From positions 1 through 36,398 of the forward strand of contig DAOWEJ010000098.1 of NCBI GenBank assembly GCA_030638575.1: DNA of 36,398 bases, read 5' to 3'. This DNA comes from Deltaproteobacteria bacterium (GTDB lineage Bacteria > Desulfobacterota > Desulfobacteria > Desulfobacterales > JAUWMJ01). The position numbers and the translations under genes were made by a program. This document shows, piece after piece, positions 8,128-15,403 of this stretch. The stretch's first letter is position 1. Each line of letters starts with the position of its first letter. Below the pieces are notes generated by a model that was not told where the DNA came from, ran no database searches, and was given only the letters and a program-made list of their open reading frames with translations.

Positions 8128-8161
8128 GCCTATGCACATACTTTATAATTAAAGAACTAGT

Positions 8162-8168
8162 AAGGAGG
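8162..8168 (+). promoter_or_regulatory. Strong ribosome-binding site for the KamA-family gene
   Basis: AAGGAGG lies 7 bases before the ATG at 8176. It fixes this start and shows that translation is initiated independently after the hairpin array. Confidence 0.8.
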
Positions 8169-8175
8169 CAATTTC

Positions 8176-9249
8176 ATGGAAGAATGGGTAGAGCAACTGC
8201 AAAACAGCGTTAACACGCTTGAAAGTCTTAAATCGTATATTAATGTTACACCGGAAGAAGAAGAGGCGATTACAACCCTAAATACAAAATGGGGCACCAC
8301 ACCCTATTTTGTATCCCTTATGGATCCGGATGATCCTAATTGTCCAATCCGCATGCAGGTGGTTCCATCTTTAAAAGAGAAAGAAAACCGTTATGGTATT
8401 CCCAACTATTTGATCTGGAAAGAAAACCGTGACACCGATGAGGTCAGGCCGGACAGTATTGCCAGGCAGTATCACGACCGGATCGCATTTACGGTAACAG
8501 ATGTCTGTGCAAATTACTGCCGTCACTGCTTTCGTAAAGAACTGGTTGTGGACCGCGACCTTAAACTTCGGATGGACGTTGACGAAGGTATTGAATGGAT
8601 ACGGGAACACGAAGAAATTCGAGATGTTCTGATTACAGGGGGAGACCCCTTTATACTTTCAGATGATAAAATTGAATATATTATCAGAAAATTGCGCGAA
8701 ATCGATCATCTTGAAATGATCAGATTCGGAACGCGAACCCCAATTGTCCTGCCCCATAGAATCACAGAAGGTCTGCAAAAAGTGCTGAGTCCTTATCACA
8801 AGATCCCCATATGGATAAACACGCAGTGTAATCACGCCAAGGAGATTACAGACAAGACGGGCAAAGCTGTTTTTGATTTATTAAAATGCGGTGTCAATGT
8901 GGGAAATCAGGCTGTTTTATTAAAAGGCATCAATGATGATGTCGAGTCCTTTAGAGCTCTGCATCAAAAACTCCTGACGGTTCGCATCAGGCCCTATTAT
9001 GTCTTTTATTGTGAACCGGCCCCCGGCATGGATCATTTCCGTACGCCTGTTGAAAAGGGGGCTGAACTTATTAGAGATGCAATTCGCGGCCATACGACCG
9101 GCCTTGCCCAGCCCATGTATGTTGTTGCAACAAATATTGGCAAAATCCCGCTTATACCGGATTACTACATCATGGATAAAACAGATCAGGAATACACTCT
9201 TAAAAATTACCAGGGTAAACTCACCAAGTGGCCGAATATTCCGGAGTGA
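8176..9249 (+). CDS. KamA-family radical SAM aminomutase-like protein, 357 aa
   Basis: This is a radical S-adenosylmethionine, PLP-dependent enzyme of the lysine 2,3-aminomutase family. The cluster motif is C111-x3-C115-x2-C118 (CANYCRHC), followed by the GGDP glycine motif (LITGGDPF). Lys323 in GKIPL is the likely PLP lysine. Compared by eye with Clostridium LAM, the two aspartates that hold the lysine side-chain amine are changed. D293 corresponds to Glu280 (YCEPAPGM) and D330 to Ala318 (VVATNIGK), with a two-residue deletion in the loop. The C-terminal cysteine-rich tail of LAM is also absent. The product could be beta-lysine, as EpmB-type proteins make for EpmA, or another beta-amino acid; the sequence does not settle this. 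The GS-like gene is 248 bases upstream on the same strand, with array R3 between. Confidence 0.85.
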   Translation: MEEWVEQLQNSVNTLESLKSYINVTPEEEEAITTLNTKWGTTPYFVSLMDPDDPNCPIRMQVVPSLKEKENRYGIPNYLIWKENRDTDEVRPDSIARQYHDRIAFTVTDVCANYCRHCFRKELVVDRDLKLRMDVDEGIEWIREHEEIRDVLITGGDPFILSDDKIEYIIRKLREIDHLEMIRFGTRTPIVLPHRITEGLQKVLSPYHKIPIWINTQCNHAKEITDKTGKAVFDLLKCGVNVGNQAVLLKGINDDVESFRALHQKLLTVRIRPYYVFYCEPAPGMDHFRTPVEKGAELIRDAIRGHTTGLAQPMYVVATNIGKIPLIPDYYIMDKTDQEYTLKNYQGKLTKWPNIPE

Positions 9250-9315
9250 TATATTCCCAGTTGTCCTTTGCGAGACCTTAGTAAAAAGATTGTTTCAGGC
9301 GGTTTTATTATTTCT

Positions 9316-9363
9316 AACGCAAAGTCGCCAAGCTTCGAGAGAAAAAACTTGGCGTCTTTGCGC
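9316..9363. terminator. Stem-loop between convergent genes
   Basis: AACGCAAAGTCGCCAAG (9316-9332) pairs with CTTGGCGTCTTTGCGCT (9347-9363) around a 14-base loop with an A-run. It lies between the convergent KamA-family and DUF2914 genes, where it could end transcription from either side. No long U-run follows, so it may instead be a dispersed palindromic repeat. Confidence 0.5.
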
Positions 9364-9377
9364 TAAAATTTGCGTTA

Positions 9378-9794
9378 TTACTGGACAACTTCAAACTTAA
9401 CGGTTTCCAGAACTTCTCCTGCCCGGCCAAGCACATCCACATGCCATGAACCGATCTCATGGGCCTGAATAATCTTTGAGCTGTATGTGCGCCAGCTGTT
9501 CGTTTTTACAGAAAGCGTCACACGGGCTCTTTCTGTATCTCCACAGTACCACACATGTGTAATATCTATCGGGGTTTGGGCACCAACAATTTTGGTAAAG
9601 AAACAGAGTTTTCCCACTGTAACAGAAAAACTTGTGCCTGCGCCGACAGGTTCACGATCCACTATGTTTTCACAAACAGCAGCGGACTCCACATTTAATG
9701 CACCGGATTCCTGGGCTGTAGCGGCAGTTGTCAAAAAAAGACCAAGAGCCATTACTACAATTATAAATCGTGACAGTTTAAAAGTTTTTTTCAT
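9378..9794 (-). CDS. DUF2914 family secreted protein, 138 aa
   Basis: This is a small exported protein of unknown function. The N-terminus is a signal peptide (KKTFKLSRFIIVVMALGLFL ... ATAQ, cleavage near residue 27). The mature part has the DUF2914 pattern: a conserved start (AAVCENIVDREPVGAG), GKLCFFTKIVGA, HVWYCGDTERARVTLSV, a WRTYSSK segment and GSWHVDVL near the end, predicted to be beta-rich. The ATG at 9794 follows AAAGGGGGAAA. It is convergent with the KamA-family gene and appears monocistronic. The family name is recalled from motif shape and not checked. Confidence 0.72.
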   Translation of the reverse strand: MKKTFKLSRFIIVVMALGLFLTTAATAQESGALNVESAAVCENIVDREPVGAGTSFSVTVGKLCFFTKIVGAQTPIDITHVWYCGDTERARVTLSVKTNSWRTYSSKIIQAHEIGSWHVDVLGRAGEVLETVKFEVVQ

Positions 9795-9895
9795 AATATT
9801 TCCCCCTTTAAGTAAGTTATTTTTAAGCGAGCCTTAGCCATTACCGATTTGTAATTATAATATATTATCAAAGCGAGTCAAATAAAAGGTTTTTA

Positions 9896-9945
9896 TTAAT
9901 TTAGCCTATTGGAAAACATGCCCAAATGAGCATTCAGGTGATATC
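9896..9945. repeat. Family C palindromic repeat, one end only
   Basis: In reverse orientation this carries the conserved end of family C: TTAGCCTATT ... CATGCCCAAATGAGCATTCAGG. The matching inverted arm is not recognisable downstream, so it looks like a decayed or truncated copy. The rest of the 9795-10032 gap is AT-rich with no gene. Confidence 0.65.
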
Positions 9946-10032
9946 GGCTGGAGAAAAAACCTTTAAACTCCTCCTTTTAAACTAACTTATTCTGATTTTA
10001 TTTTTCCAAATAGTTTACCCTGTTTTTTAAAG

Positions 10033-10917
10033 CTATTTATTGGGACATAAAGGATTGCGAGGGAACCTTCGAAGGTCCTCATACCTGAACTTCCACTCAG
10101 GTGTAAGGAGGATTCCTTCAGATTTTGCTTTATACCACGGATTTCGCCAAATTTTCAGGTTCCTGAGAACATGAATTTCCTGGGCAGGCATATAGCTTTG
10201 GGCCAAAAGAAAATATCGTTCCTGGCAATTATTAATAGCAACATCAACAACTAAAACAGCGTGTCCGGGAAAGCCCCCCTGAATAAAGACATCTCCAACT
10301 TCTACTTTAGACGGATCGGGGACTTTTTCCAGCTCCTTGCTAAGAGAAGCCGACCCGGCATATGTAAAAACAGTATCCAGGTATCTTCTAAAGTTTTTAT
10401 AGCTTTCATCAGGCGCCTTTACTTTATGCCAGGACACTTTATTGCCACGCACACGGGGTCTTATTCCATTGCTCCACTCGTTCCATGGTGCAATATCTCC
10501 GCTTGTAAACTTGAACGCAATGGCATCCTCACAACCGGCGGCATATAAATATTCAGCCCTGAGACGAATGACAGCGTCGGCGCACTGTTGGAGATCCCTT
10601 TTGCCGACATCGACCTTAAGGACACAGTGATGGGCAAGCTGATTTGTTTTCTTGCTGCCGTTGTAAAGATAAACATGGGGCCGTCCCGGTTGAACAGGCA
10701 GGCCACGCAACCATGCTGCAAAACTTTTATCAGACACAGGTATGCGCTGAAAGCCTTCCGGCAGTTCAATCCGCTTTGCCAGACTCTCACCGGCAGAGCC
10801 ATCAAGCCACCTGTAATCGGTACCTGCAAATGCAATGTGCCCTTGCATAGAGAAAATGATGATACAAAATAGAGGCAGAGACAGCGCTGATTTAAATATA
10901 TTGAATAGTTGTTTCAT
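10033..10917 (-). CDS. DUF4846 family exported protein, 294 aa
   Basis: This is a secreted or periplasmic protein of unknown function. From the ATG at 10917 there is a typical signal peptide (ALSLPLFCIIIFSMQGHIAFA, cleavage near residue 32). The mature part matches the DUF4846 pattern: FAAWLRGLPV, a run around DLQQCADAVIRLRAEYLY, then FIQGGFPGHAVLVVDVA and LLAQSYMPAQEIHVL, ending with PWY. The GGFPGHA-VVDVA and AQSYMPAQ blocks look like a papain/NlpC-like fold core, but no catalytic cysteine is evident. The frame is open to 11025. I use the internal start because the signal peptide then sits at the N-terminus. The ribosome-binding site is weak. It is isolated between two family C repeats. Confidence 0.72.
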   Translation of the reverse strand: MKQLFNIFKSALSLPLFCIIIFSMQGHIAFAGTDYRWLDGSAGESLAKRIELPEGFQRIPVSDKSFAAWLRGLPVQPGRPHVYLYNGSKKTNQLAHHCVLKVDVGKRDLQQCADAVIRLRAEYLYAAGCEDAIAFKFTSGDIAPWNEWSNGIRPRVRGNKVSWHKVKAPDESYKNFRRYLDTVFTYAGSASLSKELEKVPDPSKVEVGDVFIQGGFPGHAVLVVDVAINNCQERYFLLAQSYMPAQEIHVLRNLKIWRNPWYKAKSEGILLTPEWKFRYEDLRRFPRNPLCPNK

Positions 10918-11083
10918 CTTACGATATATATTTGTAAAACTATTTAAGCAGTTAGTGCTTGACAGAAAAAAAGTTTTTAGTTCAAGCACTATATACTTAA
11001 ACAAATTTGCTTTCAAGCTTGACACAAGAGGCTGGTTTTTTTAACAATACATTCATAAATAATTCGTAACACCTTAGCTTTTT

Positions 11084-11335
11084 GAAAAGCCGCATTCAGG
11101 TAATCCGATTTTAAGACGTGTCGAACTCACGCATAAGTAAGCGTAAAGAAAGAACAGGTGCAATCCTTTTATAAAAAGCTTATTAAACGAATATATTCTT
11201 TGCCTTGCATATAAAATATGCTTGTTTGTTGTTCTTTCTTAACGCTTACTAATACCTTCAAACAGGACCCACCTTAAAATCGGATCACCTGAATGCTCAT
11301 TTGGACATATTTTTTAATAGGCTAAATTAATACAA
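11084..11335. repeat. Family C palindromic repeat with a nested insertion (copy C2)
   Basis: The ends GCCGCATTCAGGTAATCCG (left) and CGGATCACCTGAATG (right) form an inverted repeat of about 30 bp including flanking bases. They are followed by the conserved tail ATAGGCTAAATTAATACAAT. Compared with the copy at 23782 it carries about 130 extra bases. Those are themselves bounded by 20-base inverted ends (11136-11155 and 11231-11250, AGTAAGCGTAAAGAAAG). It occupies most of the 11026-11359 gap, and I see no gene there. Confidence 0.75.
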
Positions 11336-11359
11336 TAATTCTTATAATCACTTATTACA

Positions 11360-12835
11360 ATGTCTTTTAAAAGAATGAAAACATATTGGATTACCGGTGC
11401 TATTTTCGGGCTTGTGTTTACAGTCCTTTTTACTATCCGGCTTGATTTGCTCGATAAAATCTTTTCAGGTCCCAAGCTTCCCACCCTTTCCTCACCGGGC
11501 TCATTGCCTGAAAGGGATACATGGATGAATATTTTCCAAAAGGATAGCAAAATCGGATTTTCACATACAACTTTTTCAAAAAAGGAAAATGGATACCAAC
11601 TGCAGGAAGATGTTTTCATGCGTATAAATACAATGGGGCTGGTTCAGGATATAAACCTTAAAACTAATGGACTGCTAAATGATGATTTTACACTTTCTTC
11701 TTTTGATTTCAAGATCAGTTCAGGTCGTTTCAGTTTTTCAGCCCAAGGATCGGTTTCAGGTGATATTCTTAAGCTTAAAACAAAAAGCTCAGGGGCAAAG
11801 CGAAGTATTGACATAAAGATAAAGAAAACACCTTATCTTGTTGCCGGAATTCTTGACGCTGTTCGGTCTGCCGATTTCAAGCCTGGAGATGAATTTACTT
11901 TTGATGTATTCGATCCGGCCACAATGGGGCAGGAGCGGGTTGCTGTAAACATAGTCGGTAAGGAAAATATTATAAACATGGGGAGGACAAAGAGGGCAAC
12001 AAAAATATTAATGAATTTTAAAGGGACAACCCAGTTGGCCTGGATCGGAGAAAACGGAGAAGTACTTAAGGAAAAAGGAATATTGGGAATCCGCCTTGAA
12101 AAAACAACCCGGGAAGATGCGCTTTTCGGACTTGCTTTGGAATCAAGCCAGGACCTTACAAAAGTTGCTTCAATAGCATCCAACGTGACCATAGAAAACC
12201 CGATCCGGCTTAAAGTGCTGAAATTTAAGATAAACGGCATACAATTCGACCATGTTAACTTAAATGGCCAGAGACAGACGTTAATAGATAATATTCTCAC
12301 CGTAAACATGGAATCACTGTCAGATCTTCCGCTTGTTCTTAATATTAACGATTTAGAGACCATTGAAAAGATCTTTTTACAACCCAGCCCGTTTATCCAG
12401 TCTGATCACGAAAAAATTCAAAACCAGGCAAAAAAGATTACAGGAACCGAGAATGGACCGCTTCATAAAGCAAAAATGCTGGTTAGCTGGATCCATAAGA
12501 ATGTCAAAAAGAGGCCGGTTCTATCACTGCCCGATGCCCTTTCCACCCTTGAAAATCGTGTTGGCGATTGTAATGAACATGCAGTGCTCCTGGCTGCTCT
12601 GGCAAGGGCATCCGGCATTCCTGCCAGGGTTGAGACAGGCCTGGTTTACTTAAATGGCCGGTTTTACTATCATGCGTGGAACCTTCTTTTTCTTGGCAAA
12701 TGGATAACGGCAGACTCACTTTTTGGGCAGATACCGGCGGATGTCACCCATATCCGTTTTACAACAGGATCGAGACAGCAGCTCGATTTGATGAGCATAA
12801 TAGGTAAAATTAGGTTAAAGGTTATTAGAGAATGA
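11360..12835 (+). CDS. Transglutaminase-like domain protein, membrane-anchored, 491 aa
   Basis: This is a predicted single-pass inner-membrane protein with a large exported part. A transmembrane helix covers residues of about 8-27. The middle (about 50-340) is beta-rich with no named domain. The C-terminal region (about 365-485) is a transglutaminase/cysteine-protease fold. Its triad is Cys404 (GDCNEHA), His438 (YYHAW) and Asp452 (ADSL), all present in the expected order. It overlaps the next gene by 4 bases (ATGA), so it is translationally coupled to an ABC ATPase and its permease. That arrangement suggests a membrane-export system with a periplasmic processing component, but the substrate is unknown. 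The start could be the ATG at 11360 or 11375, and neither has a clear ribosome-binding site. Confidence 0.8.
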   Translation: MSFKRMKTYWITGAIFGLVFTVLFTIRLDLLDKIFSGPKLPTLSSPGSLPERDTWMNIFQKDSKIGFSHTTFSKKENGYQLQEDVFMRINTMGLVQDINLKTNGLLNDDFTLSSFDFKISSGRFSFSAQGSVSGDILKLKTKSSGAKRSIDIKIKKTPYLVAGILDAVRSADFKPGDEFTFDVFDPATMGQERVAVNIVGKENIINMGRTKRATKILMNFKGTTQLAWIGENGEVLKEKGILGIRLEKTTREDALFGLALESSQDLTKVASIASNVTIENPIRLKVLKFKINGIQFDHVNLNGQRQTLIDNILTVNMESLSDLPLVLNINDLETIEKIFLQPSPFIQSDHEKIQNQAKKITGTENGPLHKAKMLVSWIHKNVKKRPVLSLPDALSTLENRVGDCNEHAVLLAALARASGIPARVETGLVYLNGRFYYHAWNLLFLGKWITADSLFGQIPADVTHIRFTTGSRQQLDLMSIIGKIRLKVIRE

Positions 12836-13551
12836 TAGAATTAAAAGATTTAACTAAAATTTATGTGGACTTTCCTGCCGTGGATAATTTGAACCTTGCT
12901 GTACAAAAAGGTGAAGTATTCGGATTTATCGGTCCAAACGGTGCAGGTAAGACCACTACAATCAAGATGATGGGGGGAATACTCGATCCGACCAGAGGCA
13001 GCATTATGATTGCCGGGATCAATATGAAAGACAATCCGGAAAAAGCCAAAAGTAAAATCGGTTTTATCCCTGACCGGCCATATCTTTATGAAAAACTCAC
13101 AGGTATGGAATTTTTAAAGTTCACTGCAGACCTATATAAAGTAAACAAAGATGGATTTTTAAAAAAAGCCAAGGAAAAACTGGATATGTTTTCACTTTCA
13201 GACTGGTCCAATGAACTTATCGAATCATATTCCCACGGGATGAGACAGAGACTGATTATGGCAGCAGCACTTCTTCATGACCCGGAAGTTATAATTGTTG
13301 ATGAACCGATGGTGGGCCTTGACCCTGTGGCTATCATGTTGGTTAAGGATCTTTTCAAGGACCTGGCAAAACAGGGGGTAACCATTTTTATGTCGACCCA
13401 TACGCTGAAGATTGCAGAGGATATCTGTGACCGTATCGGTGTCATACATAAAGGACGCCTTATCGCCACAGGAACGACTGAAGACCTGCAACGGGAAGCG
13501 CAGGTTACGGATGCTGATCTTGAAAAGGCTTTTTTAAACCTGACAAAGTAA
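12832..13551 (+). CDS. ABC transporter ATP-binding protein (exporter type), 239 aa
   Basis: This is a cytoplasmic ATPase subunit that powers the membrane protein encoded immediately downstream. It has Walker A GPNGAGKTT (34-42), a signature loop of the unusual form YSHGMRQRL in place of LSGGQ, Walker B VIIVDEPMVGLDP and the switch histidine in MSTHTL. The short length, the SHGMRQR signature and the absence of a C-terminal extension fit the CcmA/NatA-like class that pairs with large multi-helix export permeases. It overlaps the transglutaminase gene by 4 bases and is separated from the permease gene by 81 bases of GGCAGAA-type simple repeat. Confidence 0.9.
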   Translation: MIELKDLTKIYVDFPAVDNLNLAVQKGEVFGFIGPNGAGKTTTIKMMGGILDPTRGSIMIAGINMKDNPEKAKSKIGFIPDRPYLYEKLTGMEFLKFTADLYKVNKDGFLKKAKEKLDMFSLSDWSNELIESYSHGMRQRLIMAAALLHDPEVIIVDEPMVGLDPVAIMLVKDLFKDLAKQGVTIFMSTHTLKIAEDICDRIGVIHKGRLIATGTTEDLQREAQVTDADLEKAFLNLTK

Positions 13552-13620
13552 CAGGCAGAAGGCAGGAAGGCAGAAGGCAGAAGGGGAAAGACAGAAGGCA
13601 CAGAGGCACAAAGGCAGAAG
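13552..13620. repeat. Degenerate heptamer tandem repeat (GGCAGAA)
   Basis: Purine-rich units related to GGCAGAA repeat about nine times with small changes (GGCAGGAA, GGCACAGA, GGCACAAA). The run fills the gap between the ATPase and permease genes inside an operon. No real Shine-Dalgarno sequence separates it from the permease ATG at 13633. Confidence 0.8.
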
Positions 13621-13632
13621 TAAAAAAGTAAA

Positions 13633-15321
13633 ATGAGCGATATTTTAACATTATTAAAGCCGAGAATTTCGTCGGTTAAAAACAGCGGTCTTTCAAAGAA
13701 CAGGCGCGGCAGCAGGATTAAGGTTTTATTGCTCGGAACAATCGGCGTGCTTTTCTGGGCAGGGCTCTTTGCCGTCTCTTTAAGAGTTCTGATATACTTC
13801 AAAGGCATCGAAGAGATTGGCGACATCCTCGCCTTTAAACTTCTTTCCATGATACTTATTACTTCTTTTGCCCTTCTTATTTTCAGCAGCATTCTGACGT
13901 CTCTTTCAAAGCTGTATCTTTCCAGGGATCTTTTCCTGGTTCACTCCATGCCGATATCGAGCCATAAGATTTTTACTTCACGGTGGATAGACTCTACTAT
14001 CGACAGTTCGTGGATGGTCATCATTTATACCCTGCCTGTTTTTATATCCTATGGTATTGTCTACAAAACCGGTCCTTTTTTCTACTTTAATACCCTCCTG
14101 TCCGTGGTATCACTTACTATTACGGCATCGGCCTTAAGTTCCATTCTGGTGATGCTTGCCGTGATTGTTGTTCCTGCAAGCCGCATAAAAAGCATATTTA
14201 TTTTCTTTAGTCTGTTATTTTTTGTAGTTCTTTATATTGCCATTCGCTTCTTAAAGCCGGAACTGCTGGTTGACCCCGAAGTTTTTGATACGGTTCTCGT
14301 TTATATAACAGCATTGAAAACCCCGTCCTCATCCTTCCTTCCGACCACATGGGCCTTTGACAGTATCAAAACCACCCTTTCAGGTTCAGCAACAGCCGGG
14401 CTGTTCCATGCCGCTCTCTCCTGGAGCTTTGCCGGGATTCTTGTATTTATAAGTATAATAGTTGCTGATACCATCTACTTTAAAGGGTTTTCAAAGACCC
14501 AATCGGCCCAGGTCCGTCTGATTAAAAAAAATCCGACAGGAAGTAATTTATTAAATATCCTTCCAGGTCCTGTCAGGGCGCTAACCGAAAAGGAGATCAA
14601 GACATTTTTTCGTGACCAGACACAATGGTCCCAGATTTTTCTTATTGCTGCACTCGTTGTCATTTATATATACAACTTCAATGTGCTTCCCATTGAAAAA
14701 TCTCCTATCAAAACCATATACCTCCAAAACCTTCTTTCTTTTCTAAATATGGGGCTTGCACTTTTTGTTCTTACAGCGATTACAGGGCGTTTTGCTTATC
14801 CTGCTGTCAGTGCGGAAAGGGACGCATTCTGGATAGTAAAATCTGCTCCGGGCTCTCTGAAGAAATTCTTATGGATAAAATTCTTTATCTACTACTTTCC
14901 CCTCCTAATTCTTTCCGAAATACTAATCATTGTTACGAATATTCTCTTAAATGTTACAACCTTTATGATGGTACTTTCATCGGTCACTGTTTTTTTTCTT
15001 GTGCCGGGAATTGTTGCCATGGGAATAGGCCTTGGTGCCGCATATCCTGATTTCAAAGCGGAAAATCCTACTCAGACGGTTACAAGCTTTGGGGGGCTTG
15101 TTTTTATGATCCTGTGCGCCGGTTTTATAGGCATTGTAATTGTCATCGAAGCAGGTCCTGTTTACAACCTTTTCATGGCCGGCTTCCAGGAACGGACATT
15201 GAGCCTGTTTGAATGGGCATGGATAGTCGGATCATTTATGATAGCTTTTATTCTCAGTATTTGCGCAATTATACTTCCCATGAAATTCGGAGAAAAGAGA
15301 TTGTCAAAAATATCGATCTGA
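13633..15321 (+). CDS. ABC transporter permease, 562 aa
   Basis: This integral membrane subunit partners the ATPase at 12832. The sequence shows about twelve hydrophobic segments in two halves, separated by a charged cytoplasmic region around residues 300-330 (GPVRALTEKEIKTFFRDQTQW). That E-x-K-x-F-x-R-D-x-x-Q motif is typical of large ABC-2-like exporters, in which a coupling helix precedes the second membrane half. No substrate-binding protein is encoded nearby, supporting export rather than import. The substrate cannot be predicted. The stop lies 82 bases from the convergent sensor kinase gene. Confidence 0.85.
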   Translation: MSDILTLLKPRISSVKNSGLSKNRRGSRIKVLLLGTIGVLFWAGLFAVSLRVLIYFKGIEEIGDILAFKLLSMILITSFALLIFSSILTSLSKLYLSRDLFLVHSMPISSHKIFTSRWIDSTIDSSWMVIIYTLPVFISYGIVYKTGPFFYFNTLLSVVSLTITASALSSILVMLAVIVVPASRIKSIFIFFSLLFFVVLYIAIRFLKPELLVDPEVFDTVLVYITALKTPSSSFLPTTWAFDSIKTTLSGSATAGLFHAALSWSFAGILVFISIIVADTIYFKGFSKTQSAQVRLIKKNPTGSNLLNILPGPVRALTEKEIKTFFRDQTQWSQIFLIAALVVIYIYNFNVLPIEKSPIKTIYLQNLLSFLNMGLALFVLTAITGRFAYPAVSAERDAFWIVKSAPGSLKKFLWIKFFIYYFPLLILSEILIIVTNILLNVTTFMMVLSSVTVFFLVPGIVAMGIGLGAAYPDFKAENPTQTVTSFGGLVFMILCAGFIGIVIVIEAGPVYNLFMAGFQERTLSLFEWAWIVGSFMIAFILSICAIILPMKFGEKRLSKISI

Positions 15322-15403
15322 CATGGTGACCTTTGAAGTTGAATTCACCTTACAAAATAAGTAATCAGCATATCAAGAATGTCTCTATTAAGCTTGCGCA
15401 GTT

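Noticed and set aside
8028..8213. Open frame across array R3
   Set aside because: It is translated hairpin repeat, has no good ribosome-binding site, and overlaps the well-supported start at 8176.
13275..13892. 205-codon minus-strand frame across the ATPase/permease junction
   Set aside because: It runs antisense to two clear genes and through the GGCAGAA repeat, and its product is low-complexity with no motif.
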